The notes under the pieces were generated by a model. The model was not told the origin of the DNA and ran no database searches. It saw only the letters and a program-made list of their open reading frames with translations. Both the position numbers and the translations under genes were made by a program. This document shows, in pieces, positions 23,853 to 34,578 of a stretch of 64,000 bases of DNA. Location of the stretch: NCBI GenBank assembly GCA_905220665.1, contig CAJNAR010000145.1:310001-374000 (forward strand), given 5' to 3'. Within the stretch, counting starts at the first letter, position 1. Each line of letters opens with the position of its first letter. Origin of the DNA: Albugo candida. Taxonomy: Eukaryota > Oomycota > Peronosporomycetes > Albuginales > Albuginaceae.

Positions 23853-24859
23853 ATGTCAAGACGAACTACACAGTCAAACGGCTGCAAGTTCCGGCAGACG
23901 ATAGACTCACCGCCGCCATTATCCGTTAACATCAAGATGAAAACACTGCAGCACATCCTGGTGTCCGTTGCACATAACTTAAGGTGGCGCAACGGTACTA
24001 CTGGCCAAACTTGGAAAAAGACGTGCGAGAGTACGCATAAAGCTGCAGTACAGCTCAAGAAAAATGGCAATACCACAATCCTAGTTCCTAAAGAGTGCTG
24101 GGAAGTAGTTTCGATGGACTTTGTAACCGGCCTACGGGTGTTGAGAGGATTCGATGATATCTGGGCAGTGGTCGATAAACTGTCGAACCGCCCAAGATAT
24201 GCTGCTACAAACACGAAAACCGATGCTCCAAACGTCGCAAAACTATTTGTTGACGTCTTCATGCGTCATCACGGATTAGCGAAGGTCATCATCACTGATC
24301 GAGATCCAAAGTTCACTTTTAACTTTTGGAAGTCGCTGATGGCCGCTATGGAAATCAAGCTTTCAATGACAACAGCACACCACGCGCAGACTGACAGCAA
24401 AACTGAGCGACAAACTTTAAACTTGAAGGATGCACTACGCTGCATGGTGTCGTATCATGGCGACGACTGTTCAACTCATCTCGGGACTATCGAGTTTGCT
24501 CAGGCAACTCCGGTGAGCAAGTCAACACAGCTATCACCTGTTGAGATTGATACAGGGCGACAGGTGTGCAATACTATTTCCGGAGGTTTCAGTGGCACCG
24601 GAAAAATGCTTCCTGTAGCCGGGTACAAAAAAACAATTTGCAGACAAGAGGCAAAAGATCATTAAACTTGCGCAACCCAACTTGTTCAAGGCTCAAAGAA
24701 AAGCAAAAGGACTACTACGACAAGAAGCGCAAAAATGTGACATTTAAAGCTGGCGACATGGTTATGCTCGATGCCAGACATTTCAAGCGACGCCAACCAC
24801 AAACTGGACACGAAATGACAAAGATGAAGCTGTTGGCGAAGAAGATCCGACCATTGTAG
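23853..24859 (+). pseudogene. Ty3/gypsy integrase core
   Basis: Core begins WEVVSMDFVTGL (first Asp), continues KVIITDRDPKF (second Asp) and TDSKTERQTLNLKDALR (Glu, where the family has GQTER), completing the D,D,E triad. The zinc-binding HHCC before it is degraded (24,000-24,080). The C-terminal part is frame-shifted around 24,650 and continues at 24,700-24,859 with KEKQKDYYDKKRKN and FKAGDMVMLDARHF, typical of the GPY/F end of chromoviral integrases. Confidence 0.85.
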
Positions 24860-24911
24860 ATCAAAGAGATGATCAACAACAACGTGTCCAAGCTGGTGCT
24901 GTCACGGCAAG

Positions 24912-25200
24912 TTGCGCTCCAGTTTAAATATCGAATTGTTAAGCCATTTCGTCCCGATCCCGATGAATATTAGCAGTCGCCCGATCGCAAAAGCAGTGCC
25001 GGCAATTCTCGAGGACGAAACCGGTAGCGAGTTGTACATTGTAGAAGTGCTGGTCAAGAAACGTGTCTACAACAAACGACCTGATGTCTCGTTGTGGGGC
25101 ATGGACTTCCAGAGAAGGAGTGTACCAGGGAAAAGGAAAAGAACATTTGGCATGTGACGTATTGGAGGGACCTGGGACAAGACTTCAATATTCGCCATCG
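24912..25200 (+). pseudogene. Chromodomain remnant
   Basis: After integrase, one frame reads SELYIVEVLVKKRVYNKRPD and the next reads LVVGHGLPEKE with KEKNIWHVTYW. These align with the chromodomain pattern Y-VE-LL-KR...LVKWHGLPEEEATWE. A one-base shift near 25,090 breaks it. This supports the chromovirus label. Confidence 0.65.
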
Positions 25201-25264
25201 CGAATTTCGATTGGGAGGATGTAGGGCATGACGGCATGCGAGAGACGATACATGTTTACGCAAG

Positions 25265-25393
25265 CGATGACGTCATGTAGAACCCAGGCAAAGAATTCAG
25301 TACAGGAGTCATCAGGCTTAGATTAGCACATGGTTGTGAACTAAGAAGACCTTCTTAAACTTTGCTTTTCGTTTTACCAGCTCAGACACTAAA
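25265..25393 (+). repeat. 3' LTR (or its end) of chromovirus
   Basis: Direct partner of 20,165-20,294. Confidence 0.8.
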
Positions 25394-28330
25394 CTTTGGC
25401 TTTGCTCCCGTATTGGAAGCTAAGTTGCCAAGAAGAGCTTTCTTGTTAGCGGTGCGGTCCTCATATAGACCACTAAATACAAATATGATATTTGTCGTTT
25501 CGTTTGCACGTTTAGCATACTTCAATCTTTGCTTCTTATTTTGGTACATCCTGCCTAAAACCCAATTTTTTTAGATGGATTCAACAAATGCAGCACAGTG
25601 GAGGAAATAATTCCATAGTAAAGTCTCCCACGCATTGAAGGCGGCAATCGCGGGCAACATTGCTTTTCGATTATCCACTGAATGACTTTGACAGCTACTG
25701 CGTCACTATGCAAGCGCTTCACTACCAACACATTCGACGGTCATCTCAACTCTCGTCATGGGGTCTGATATTTATTGATCTGAAGATTCAGCCTTCCGAT
25801 GAGTATTCTAGATTAAAGCGTGCGATTGATTGAGTTATCGCAATCGTACTGTGACGCAAACCCTTGTAAAAACCATGCGGTTGAAGCTTGGCCATCTCGT
25901 CATAATGACCACCTCAGAAAACTTGCATTGACTTTTGTCTGCTTTTACTCGATTGGAGCATATGAGACGAAACCTGCCCTTTTCTCTTCACAATGACAGC
26001 TAGCACTATATAGATGTGACGCAGATTGTTTTGATTCTATCTTCCCCTATAAGTTGACAAGGTCACATCGAAAGGCCGTGCAAAACTTACCAACCGTCGT
26101 TCTGGCTGCCATACAATGACACCCTGAACATGTCCTTCGCCTGCACACAAAAGCTCACGCTTTTTCATTCGTGATACGCGCGCCTTTTTTCTGTGGGTCT
26201 ATATCATGAGCTCAAGCATAAACACCGTCGATGTACCTCGCGAAAGCATGAACGCGTACCAAAATATTCTCTGAAATGTATACAGATAATGTAAATACGA
26301 AACATCAATAGCGATATAAGGGGGGGTTATGCGTTGATTTGTAGCTGGTCTGATTGCAGAACTGCGGCAATAAGCCTAGCACTGGAAAATATGTAAAGGG
26401 TTTGTACTTCCAAAGTGTCGCGCTTTTAAATTTCCGCAGGATTTAAGCATCTAAGTGCTTTCCTGTTTTAAAAATAAGGGGGAGTGCCTGCGACCGTATC
26501 TCATAAAATGCTGATTGTATTACAGTTAGACCTTCGACGTTGCTGTCCGAGCGCACAACCTCTGTTCAGAATTGTGTGGTCATTAGTTTTATTCAATCTT
26601 GTTTTAAGAGCAGCAAGAGGTATGCGCAGGAAGGACCGCATTTTTTGTTGCACTTGATATATTAACTGATGCAGAAGTTTTACCTCATGTCAAATAAAAG
26701 ACTTTCGTTTGGTAAGTTCATAGTATTGGTTTCGGTTTCGGGTCGACCGCGGAAGAAACCGGCGTCGGTCACCCACTCTCAGTTAGTGCATAAAAGCATA
26801 GGGTTAGCATGGCTGGTTGTGAGAGCACACGGCCAGTAAGCAAGAAAGGATAAATATAATCACTTTTACTTCTACTTCGACTTCTGTCCTATTTCTTCTG
26901 CATTCTAACATACAAGCGGCTCAGCTCGAATGGCGTTTACCACCGATGCTAAAAGTATATACGGTAGTAGTCCAAAATTTGACGCTATGGTCACTTTTGA
27001 TTGCCTCGAGTCGCTTACGCTTATATGTTTCGTATTGATTCAATATAATATAGAGACCAAGATCGATGATAATATAGAAAATGCTTAAAGATTTTACGAA
27101 AGAATCAAAAGTGCTGAAGAGACTCAGTGATATACACGTCGCCTCGCGAGGCGCCAAGCTAACGCTTTATAAGCTTCTGTATCAATGTTGTTTATTTGCT
27201 TTGAAGTATCAACAAATTCTGGTTGTTGATAGCGTCTATGTACTTGTATTCGTAAAAGATGAGCGAATAAATCACCTTTAAAAGAGACAAGTTAATCATG
27301 GTTGGAGCTTCGAAATCAATGAGTCGTGTACAAATTTGTGGGCGATAACAGTAATTTTAGAAGACTACCGGAAGTACAGGACGTGATCATTCAGCAATAT
27401 AAAGTGATTATAGAGCCGCAGGCAACTTGCCAGAATGAAATTATATTAGTTCTATTCGTCGCATGTGCACCTTCCTTCGGTATCTCTGTACGCCCAAGGT
27501 TCTTGGCATGTGAAGAACTATGTGTTGGAAACGGTGAGAAAGCTGAAGGAGCAAGTGAATCTCGAGGAGCTTCGATGAGCACGGAAGAGGCGGCTGTCAG
27601 ATTTCGGAAGATAGCTTTAGGAATAGTTGCACGTTAGCTACAAAATTCAGGTAGAGCCAGAATAAAAGGAAGCTCGGTAAAGGTGGAGAGTAAGGCATAG
27701 AAGAAAAAAAATAGTAGGTAAGGACAAACAAATACACAGAATCGATTTCGCCATCAACAACGCACCCAACATTTACAGCACTATGGGCATATGAACATGC
27801 TAGTTTTTATTTTATTTCCCGGCAACTCTCAGAATGGTTCGATACCGAAATACTTCTCGCGTGCTGTAGCATTCACATTTGCGATGCATCGTATCGAATA
27901 TGCTAATAACACAAAAATTGTGACACATGGAAATAAAATGCTATTTATCCCCAACTTCAATTCGCGCTTTGTGACGATAACCATAGAGACAGAATATTTT
28001 ACAAAACAGCGGATTACATGATTCATTGCCTCTGCATGATCCTAATCCCTTTCTTGCACCTCAGCCCAGTATCAGAGGGTGATATATTGTTGCTTGTTTT
28101 TATTAAATTTATCGCATAGAGCACACGCACTCTGTAATTGTCTTTTGTATGCGGGATCCAAAGCAAAACATTTCCAGACGCAATTTGTTAGGAGAGTATG
28201 TAAGGGAAATGAAACGGCTGAAAGGTTGATTTGCTGATTTTCCTATGAATAAAACTCAGTAGCTTTTCCTCTAGGAGTATCAAAAAAAATTCCAAAGGCA
28301 TTTGATGCTGTAGAAAAGCTGTCATTTTTT
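25394..28330. other. 3-kb stretch without a supportable gene
   Basis: Only short ORFs without recognisable domains. 26,640-26,920 has some flavour of a solo LTR (gcataaaagcatagggttag, then aaataatcac-like tail ending in cttctacttcgacttctgtc), but no partner copy or target duplication is visible here. 27,326-27,637 is a 103-codon ORF that I cannot assign. Confidence 0.4.
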
Positions 28331-28419
28331 AGGGAACTGCTGCGGACACACTCATTTTTTGCTACGGGCACACCCCTAAAGACAAAAATTACATACCCCA
28401 CCCCCTACATTCGTTCCGC
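28331..28419 (+). repeat. Left TIR of MULE D
   Basis: Inverted match to 29,761-29,852. Confidence 0.8.
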
Positions 28420-28754
28420 TAATATAGTAGATTAAGAAGTCTATCTTTCCTCTTACACCTCCAGTCTCCCAACCACTCCTTCAACCACTACATCCACCAC
28501 TCCTGGTGCCATGTTCTCAGCTGCTAGCACCACCAATCCCTAATTCACTACCCAGCCCACTAATCAGCCCACTCCCCAGTGCACTCTGTCCAGTCCAGCC
28601 ACCTTTTCCATCACTCTCGCTCCTGCTGCTCTTCACGCATCCAATTCCGATATTTTGCTTGCAAATACTGCACCCATAGATTTGATATAAAAACACATAC
28701 TTTAATTCTCGAATCGCTATTGATGAGGCATTAAAAATTACGGATGCGACCTGG

Positions 28755-29697
28755 GTGGTGTTCAAAGAAATATTAGAGATTAACAGAAGATACCTGCCAG
28801 CGGGTATGATCCAGCCGTCAACATGTTTGCCATTTCGCTGGGTTGGTCGGCTAAAACAAGTAGTTTGGTTGCTCGATGACGTACGCTCGGAGCACAACCA
28901 TGACATTGCTGTTGACCTCAGTGGCCATTCAGGTACGAAAAAGAATTATCGCTTCATCTGCAACAAATAGCTGTTATGTCAACGGCAACTGCCCACCAAG
29001 AGAATTTACAACTGTTTGATGCAGATGCCGGATGAGGGCTCTCAAGTTGCGGTCATAACAAAGGACATCAGCAACCAAAAAGCTTCTATTCGAAAGTAGC
29101 ACCTTGCAGGCCCCACATCTTCGAAGGCATTGATGGATGAGCTCAGTTCTGAGGAGAAATGGCACCACATCTCCACATCAGACCAAGCAGGTCATATAAG
29201 CCAACTCTATATCAGTCACTTTGCATCAAAACATCTGGTTGAAAAATACCATCCTGTGTTTGTGATTGGCTGCATATATACAACGAACCGTTATGGTTTA
29301 CCACTACTTAATATTGTCGGGATTACCCCACTGAACAAGTCCTCTTTACGCACATCTCGGACAGATAACCTCCTTTCGAGCTGAGGGTGCACGTTCATTC
29401 CGCAAAAAACATGTCCACATGTCGACAGGGAACCTTTAACAGGTGGTAGGCCAACTTAACATCGCTATTCAACACCAGCTTGATGTAGTCCGAGCTGGTG
29501 AGGTAGCAGACCAGCTAAACATCCAGAAATACCAGGATACCCTTCTTCAGCTTCTTGGGTGTGTCCAGCTTTGCAATCGAAAAGGTGTGATACTTTTATT
29601 TGCAACAGGTCATAAAATGATAAGACGGCAATCGTGGCTGGATTTTTTCTCTCTGAAATGCCTGCCTACTAGGCTACTTTTACTGTGCTTAAAATAA
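28755..29697 (+). pseudogene. FAR1/MULE transposase fragments (MULE D)
   Basis: 28755-28970 contains LLDDVRSEHNHD, a FAR1-like HNH(D/E) end. 29130-29384 contains GCIYTTNRYGLPLLNIVGIT, matching the MULE core DxTYKTNRYGLPLL-IVGVT, but the first catalytic Asp is Gly. 29443-29697 is downstream sequence of uncertain identity. Much of the DDE domain is missing. Confidence 0.7.
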
Positions 29698-29760
29698 GTT
29701 AAGCTTTTCTTATGGTGTTCCTGCCACCAGCTAGAAGCGGACTTGAGAGCAGCAGACGCG

Positions 29761-29852
29761 GCGGTACGAAAGTAGGGGGTATGTTTGTAATCTCTATTTT
29801 TAGGGGGGTGTCCGTAGCAAAAATTGAGTGTATCCGCAGCAATTTCCTTTTT
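29761..29852 (-). repeat. Right TIR of MULE D
   Basis: Inverted match to 28,331-28,419. Confidence 0.8.
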
Positions 29853-30956
29853 TTATTATGATACTGTAAGCAGCACGTGCAGTATGTCCTCCGACGTCGC
29901 TTCTGCTCATCACTGGTACTGTTTCCATGTGCTGTGCTTTTAAGTCTGATCTTTAAAGAAAGCTGCCATATTCGCCACTCCTACTTGCGTATGCTTACAA
30001 AGGTTAACATTATTCATTATCAGCTTCTACTATAAGGATCGGTAAGCAGGAAGAAGCCAGGCATCTCGTGTTTTTCTACCGCCCTCGTACAGTTAATGGC
30101 TTCTGCACTCCGCCACGTACACACCTATCTTTAGATTCTCACTACAGATACGTCACTTCCCAAGTTTGTAATCCTACTCGCTTTATCAAATCACTCCTTC
30201 AAGCTCCTGGAATGGTTTGTTACATCTCCTAAGAAGAAAACATCGAGAACAATCCCATGATGAAATTCGTAGTGTAATCTTTCCAAATAGAGATTTTACC
30301 GAAAACAGATTGATGAAATAAATCGTCATACATACGATTCGGCAAGCGCGTTGATGATCAATGTGATGGGAACGGAGTTTCCTCTCATTCGAAGCCTTGG
30401 CTGAAAGTCGTATCAAAGAAAACCACACAAGGTTACCAATATCTTCCAATACTTGATGGTCGAGTACGCATCGCTTTAATGTAATCTTGTAGGCGAGCAT
30501 CATGTTATTTAGCTACATTCTCAATCAGCTAATACTTATGCTTGTCGCAGTGCTACTGTTTCCAAATTATAGTCAGATTAGCGGTCCGAAAAGCCGGTTG
30601 TGTCCGAAATTCTTAAATCAACTGCGTGACTATACTTTGAATAAAATCAATAGAAGAGACATATGAATAGGGACGTCCGCAAGTAGTGGTGAAGAACTAG
30701 TACAGCATTGAGCTAAATAGCATTGCTAAGGCCTAAGCGATAGCTGGACATGTTTGGCACTTGTGATCCTGTCGGCTGAAACCTTTACCCGATTACAGCC
30801 TACTAGTTGTGAGAAATTATCAATATCTTAACGCTGTCTCAGCTTTGATCTTAATGTCGCATGTGATCGATAACTTTGTTCAGTTGTTCGACGTGGCAGT
30901 TGATTGAGAAATTCAAGCAACCGCGACAAACTCCAGTTTTCAATTAGCGCACCAAA
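29853..30956. other. Gene-free spacer before the genic half
   Basis: No ORF with recognisable content. 30,503-30,186 (minus) is an open 105-codon stretch, unassigned. The end of this spacer is the promoter region of the next gene. Confidence 0.4.
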
Positions 30957-32519
30957 ATGAAGATGGGTAAAACTGCCAATCTTCCAGGATTTCTCCAAAA
31001 GTGCGAGAAAGAGAATCTTGTTTTACCAGAGGTACCGATAGCTTCTATCATTTAAGTCTATAACCAGCTGAAAACCCCTTTTAGAACCCTTATGAGGCAA
31101 GCATCGAAGCGGTCAACGCTCTTAAAGAGACCGGCGGCGACGAAGAGGTCTGATTTTGGCTCGCAGAGCTTACAATTCATATTTGAGAGAATTTGATAGG
31201 CGGCGATCGAGCAATTGAGATCCAAACTAGGCGGTAAGGATAGCCATAAACGTGGTCAAGATGGGTCGGAATTGGAACCCCATCACGACCCCAAGCGTAC
31301 AAGGCTCATGATGGAAGTGCGCGGACAACCTGCACGACGAAAAGAAAATCAAAAAATCGTGGATGCGTTTTTGGAATACGCTGAAGCTCAATTGGATCGT
31401 GGTCACACGGGGAAGGGATCGACGCACCTCCGTGCAGCAAAAGAAATACACGCTTCAGATATTGCACTTCATTCGGGCGCAGACGCTCGTCAGATCGGAT
31501 TTATTGGAGATACGATGGCCCGACAAGTGGACCAGATTCTTGCTCATGGTAAAATTGAGGATGACACGGGTGAGTTGAATGTGAGCAAAGATTACCACCA
31601 TAATCAGCCTCAGATCGTCCATGACATTCGTAATTCAAGTGCTAAACGTAAAGAGAATCAAAAGTTAGTAGATGTATTGGCTGATTTCGGTGAGCACGAG
31701 TTGGAATATGGAAACACCGGAAAAGGAACATCGCATCTGCGCGCTGCAAAAGAATTGCACAACACTGACGAAGTCATCACTTCTGGAGCTCAGGCTCGAG
31801 CTGTTGTCGGATTCATTGGTGATGTCATGGCCGATAAAATCGATCAAATTTTAGCGCACGGGAAAATCATACGGGATGACTCGGACCAAGGATATCATCA
31901 GCATCGCCGGGTGGCAGGAGAGCCTGCACCCATCGTGCAAGATCTTCGTAATAATCCTGCCAAAAAAAAAGAGAATCAGCTAATTGTGGATAGGTTGACC
32001 GATTACGGTGAGAGTCATCTGACGTCGGGGCACCGTGGCACCGGAATTTCTCATTTACGTGCGGCAAGAGAAATCCGCAATGCGGACACAGTGGTGCAGT
32101 CTGGAGCAAGTGCGAGGCAGATTGGTATGGTTGGAGGAAGAGTGGCGCAAAAAATCGATCAGATTTTGAGAGACGGCCACGCTGATGACGATGAGGATTA
32201 TCATCCCGGCGATGACGAAGAAGAGCCAGAGGGAACGGAGTACGGCAGCCGGGAAAAAGGTCACATTCCTCCAATTGTCGAGGATATACGTTCGCGTTCA
32301 GCGGCGAAGAAGGAGAACCAGCGCTTGGTGGACGCTCTGACCGATTACGGGGAAGAGCAACTGAAACAGAAGCATACAGGGCGAGGGATCACATATCTGC
32401 GCGCTGCACGCGAGATTCAAAACACTAGTGAGGTTATCAAGAGTGGGCAGGATGCGAAGAAAGTGGCTGTTGTCGGTGACAAAGTCGCGGATTTTGTTGA
32501 GAATTGTTTAAAGCAATGA
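30957..32519 (+). CDS. Protein with four tandem pol-beta-like 8-kDa HhH domains
   Basis: Three exons (30957-31031, 31085-31147, 31200-32519; introns of 53 and 52 bp) give 485 aa. The exon frames join in phase 0. Residues 26-55 (ASIEAVNALKETGGDEEAAI...) resemble a UBA-like helix bundle. Four repeats follow, at about 92-162, 195-270, 298-370 and 413-485. Each has KENQ-lVD-l-dyge, a G-x-T/G-x-G-h-L-RAA-E-I block, then SG-(x)-AR-h, a (V/I)G hairpin and h-x-x-K-h-D-Q-I-L. This is the pattern of the N-terminal 8-kDa lyase domain of DNA polymerase beta (HHH_8). The position of the pol-beta Schiff-base lysine (Lys72) is Q, K, K and F in repeats 1-4. No polymerase palm or nuclease domain is present. 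Role in DNA binding or repair is inference. It starts at the first ATG of the spliced frame. Confidence 0.8.
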
Positions 32520-32652
32520 AGAGCGTTTTTGATTGGCTACAAATTGCATGGCTATTAAGACTGTAATTGTGTGCTTTAATTAATGTCAAATATAGTGTGA
32601 CGAGGCTCGACTTTACGCGTTGTGTACACTACTTTATGCGAATGCTACTACA

Positions 32653-33906
32653 ATGTCATATTTGCATCGATCGACGCACTTGAATAACTGGATATTCACG
32701 CAGGAGGAGCTGATTCTTGTTCGAGATTTACGTACAATCAAGTCGCAGACTACATCAAGCAAACATCATGCATCGAGATCTGGAGGTAATGCGGCAGAGA
32801 AGGAGGGCGCAGCGTTTTTAGGACGGCGACAAGCGCGATCATTTGCAGCACTCATTCCAAAGTCGACTCTAGCCATACCGAATGTGAATGATTGGAATGA
32901 CGAAACGGACTTAAAAAAAGCAAAGGATTTCGCTGTAGAAGCAAGTAAAGAAGCAGCGTTTGATACCTCACTCTTGCCAAGTCTGGAAGAAGAAAAAACT
33001 CTTGTCGAATTCTACGAGTCAAAAGTGCAGGAGAGTTGCACTCAGCTTTTTCGAACTTCAGAAAAAGTAAAATCGTCGGCCATACAGCTTTTCAAGCGAT
33101 TTTACTTATCGAATAGCGTGGCAGAGTTTCATCCCAAATATCTAGTCCCGACCGTTATCTACGTGGCAGCTAAAGTGGAAGAGCAGTATATTAGCGTGGA
33201 AACTATAGCGGAACATCTCAAAGTATATAAATCATTATGCATGCTCATATTTACGCTAAATGTGCGCTCTTAGGTCGACCATAAACATGTCATCGGTCAT
33301 GAGATGATTCTATTGGAAGGCGTCCGATTTCATTTGATTATGTACCATCCATTTCGTCCTTTATTAGGCTTCGTTGACGATTTGCGACTGTATGCTAAAG
33401 CTAAAGGGAAGCAGCTACCACTCGAATTGCTACAAATTTTACATACAAAAGCAAGTGTTGTTGTCAATGAGTTTCTGCTTACCGACGTACCGTTGCTGTA
33501 TCACCCAGCACAGCTTGCGTTGGCCGCATTATTTGAAGCCATTGATCCAACTAACACAGACACGAGTCAAGTTTGCAGAGAGGATCTTATTGCTTGTATC
33601 CGCCTTCATGCCCCTGGGGGCGATTCTATCGTGAAGAGTATGGTAGACATTCTGGGCTCGATAGCAAAGCACCGCAAACGCACTTTGCCAAGTACGGATG
33701 GCACAAACGATCAAGCCGACTTTGATCCAAAAGCAATCAAAGCAATTTATAAAAAGCTGAAGCCATTTCATGAAGTTTATGAGGAAGGAAATCCCGCTAC
33801 TCAAGGGAAACATAAGACGAAAAAGTCAAAAGATGGAAAGGACGTGAAAAAACGAAAAAAATCAACCTCTAAAGATAATAAAAGTAGTAAGAAAGCGAAG
33901 AAATAG
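32653..33906 (+). CDS. CCNH: Cyclin H-like (CDK-activating kinase / TFIIH)
   Basis: Two exons (32653-33222 and 33274-33906, 51-bp intron, phase 0) give 400 aa. The N-terminus (LNNWIFTQEEL) matches the cyclin H start (HWTFSSEEQL). The cyclin box has LFKRFYLSNSVAEFHPKYL and VAAKVEEQYISVETIAEHL. After the intron come EMILLEGVRFHLIMYHPFRPLLGFVDDL and TDVPLLYHPAQLALAAL, diagnostic for cyclin H against other cyclins. Family role: partner of CDK7 in CDK-activating kinase and TFIIH. Odd points are an inserted segment of about 50 residues before the box and a lysine-rich tail (about 30 residues ending KKAKK) that looks like a nuclear localisation signal. The ATG at 32653 was chosen because upstream codons lack an ATG in frame. 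Confidence 0.88.
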
Positions 33907-33952
33907 CAACTACTATTGACCAGAGTCGTCACTATACATCTTTACCAATAGC

Positions 33953-34375
33953 TTAGACTCTATCGCAATCTTCTTGCTGCTCTCTTGCAATTTTTTCGCC
34001 TACGAAACATGAGTTAGTCAACCGAATTATTTATCCCGATGACGTACGTAAGATTTCTACAATAGCGCGCTGTGTCCTCCGTTCTAATTTTTTCAGCATC
34101 GGTGCCAGATCACGTTCAATATCCCAATTCGCTCGTTTTGGAGCCAATAAGACGTCTTCGTCGTCGTCTTTATCTGTTTGATCATTCTCTGTACTCACTA
34201 CCTTCAAATCTTCTTTCGGCTCAATTCCGGCGTCGGCTTGTGATTTACAAGAGGATTTCTCATCTTCTACAGCCGTATCATCCTTTCCATCCACTGGTTT
34301 CTTTTCCTGTTTCTCCTTGCGCTCTTTTGCTTCACGAAGAAGACGCAAACGTTTTGCTCGTGGTAAATCCTCCAT
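33953..34375 (-). CDS. CCDC12: CCDC12 / cwf18-type pre-mRNA splicing factor
   Basis: Two exons on the minus strand (34375-34048, 33999-33953; 48-bp intron with a TGACTAACT branch site, donor GTACGT) give 124 aa. The N-terminus is charged (LPRAKRLRLLREAKERKEK); the C-terminal part has LLAPKRANWDIERDLAPML followed by LERRTQRAIVEILR, the signature of cwf18/CCDC12, a component of the Prp19/NineTeen-associated spliceosome. Splicing replaces the read-through ending with EKIAREQQEDCDRV. It is tail-to-tail with the cyclin H gene, only 46 bp between stops. Confidence 0.85.
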
Positions 34376-34578
34376 CACTACCCAAAAAAACCTCTAGTAA
34401 CATATTTCTGACATATCTATATTTTTGGCTTAATCAGTATGGTCATCAAACATACCCTATTGTAATATATTCACTTCAAACTTGACGCTACGTGTGTATG
34501 TTAAACTCGAGCCGTAGGACACATCAATAAAGAATGAGCTCTGCGTTGATTGGACGTGATTATTGAGGGTCACTCGCA

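Larger units (their letters stand above)
20165..25393 (+). mobile_element. Decayed Ty3/gypsy chromovirus
   Basis: Short direct repeats of about 128 bp begin with the palindromic TGACGTCA and end at cagctcagacacta. They flank gag, protease, reverse transcriptase, RNase H, integrase and a chromodomain remnant on the plus strand, the standard Ty3 order (integrase after RNase H). Many frame breaks, catalytic substitutions and a 75-bp T tract show it is inactive. A tggtagcg sequence just after the 5' repeat is in primer-binding-site position. Confidence 0.85.
28331..29852 (+). mobile_element. MULE D: internally deleted Mutator-like element
   Basis: Inverted ends of about 90 bp: the left arm (28,331-28,419) has ctgctgcggacacactcatt, then tttgctacgggcacacccct and accccctacattcgttccgc. 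The right arm (29,761-29,852), inverted, gives the same order. Only 1.5 kb separate the tips. The plus-strand interior keeps pieces of a FAR1-type transposase but lacks most of the catalytic domain, so it is a deletion derivative. Confidence 0.8.

Noticed and set aside
26640..26920. Possible solo LTR
   Set aside because: Composition is suggestive, but there is no second copy, no clear TG...CA ends and no target duplication in the window.
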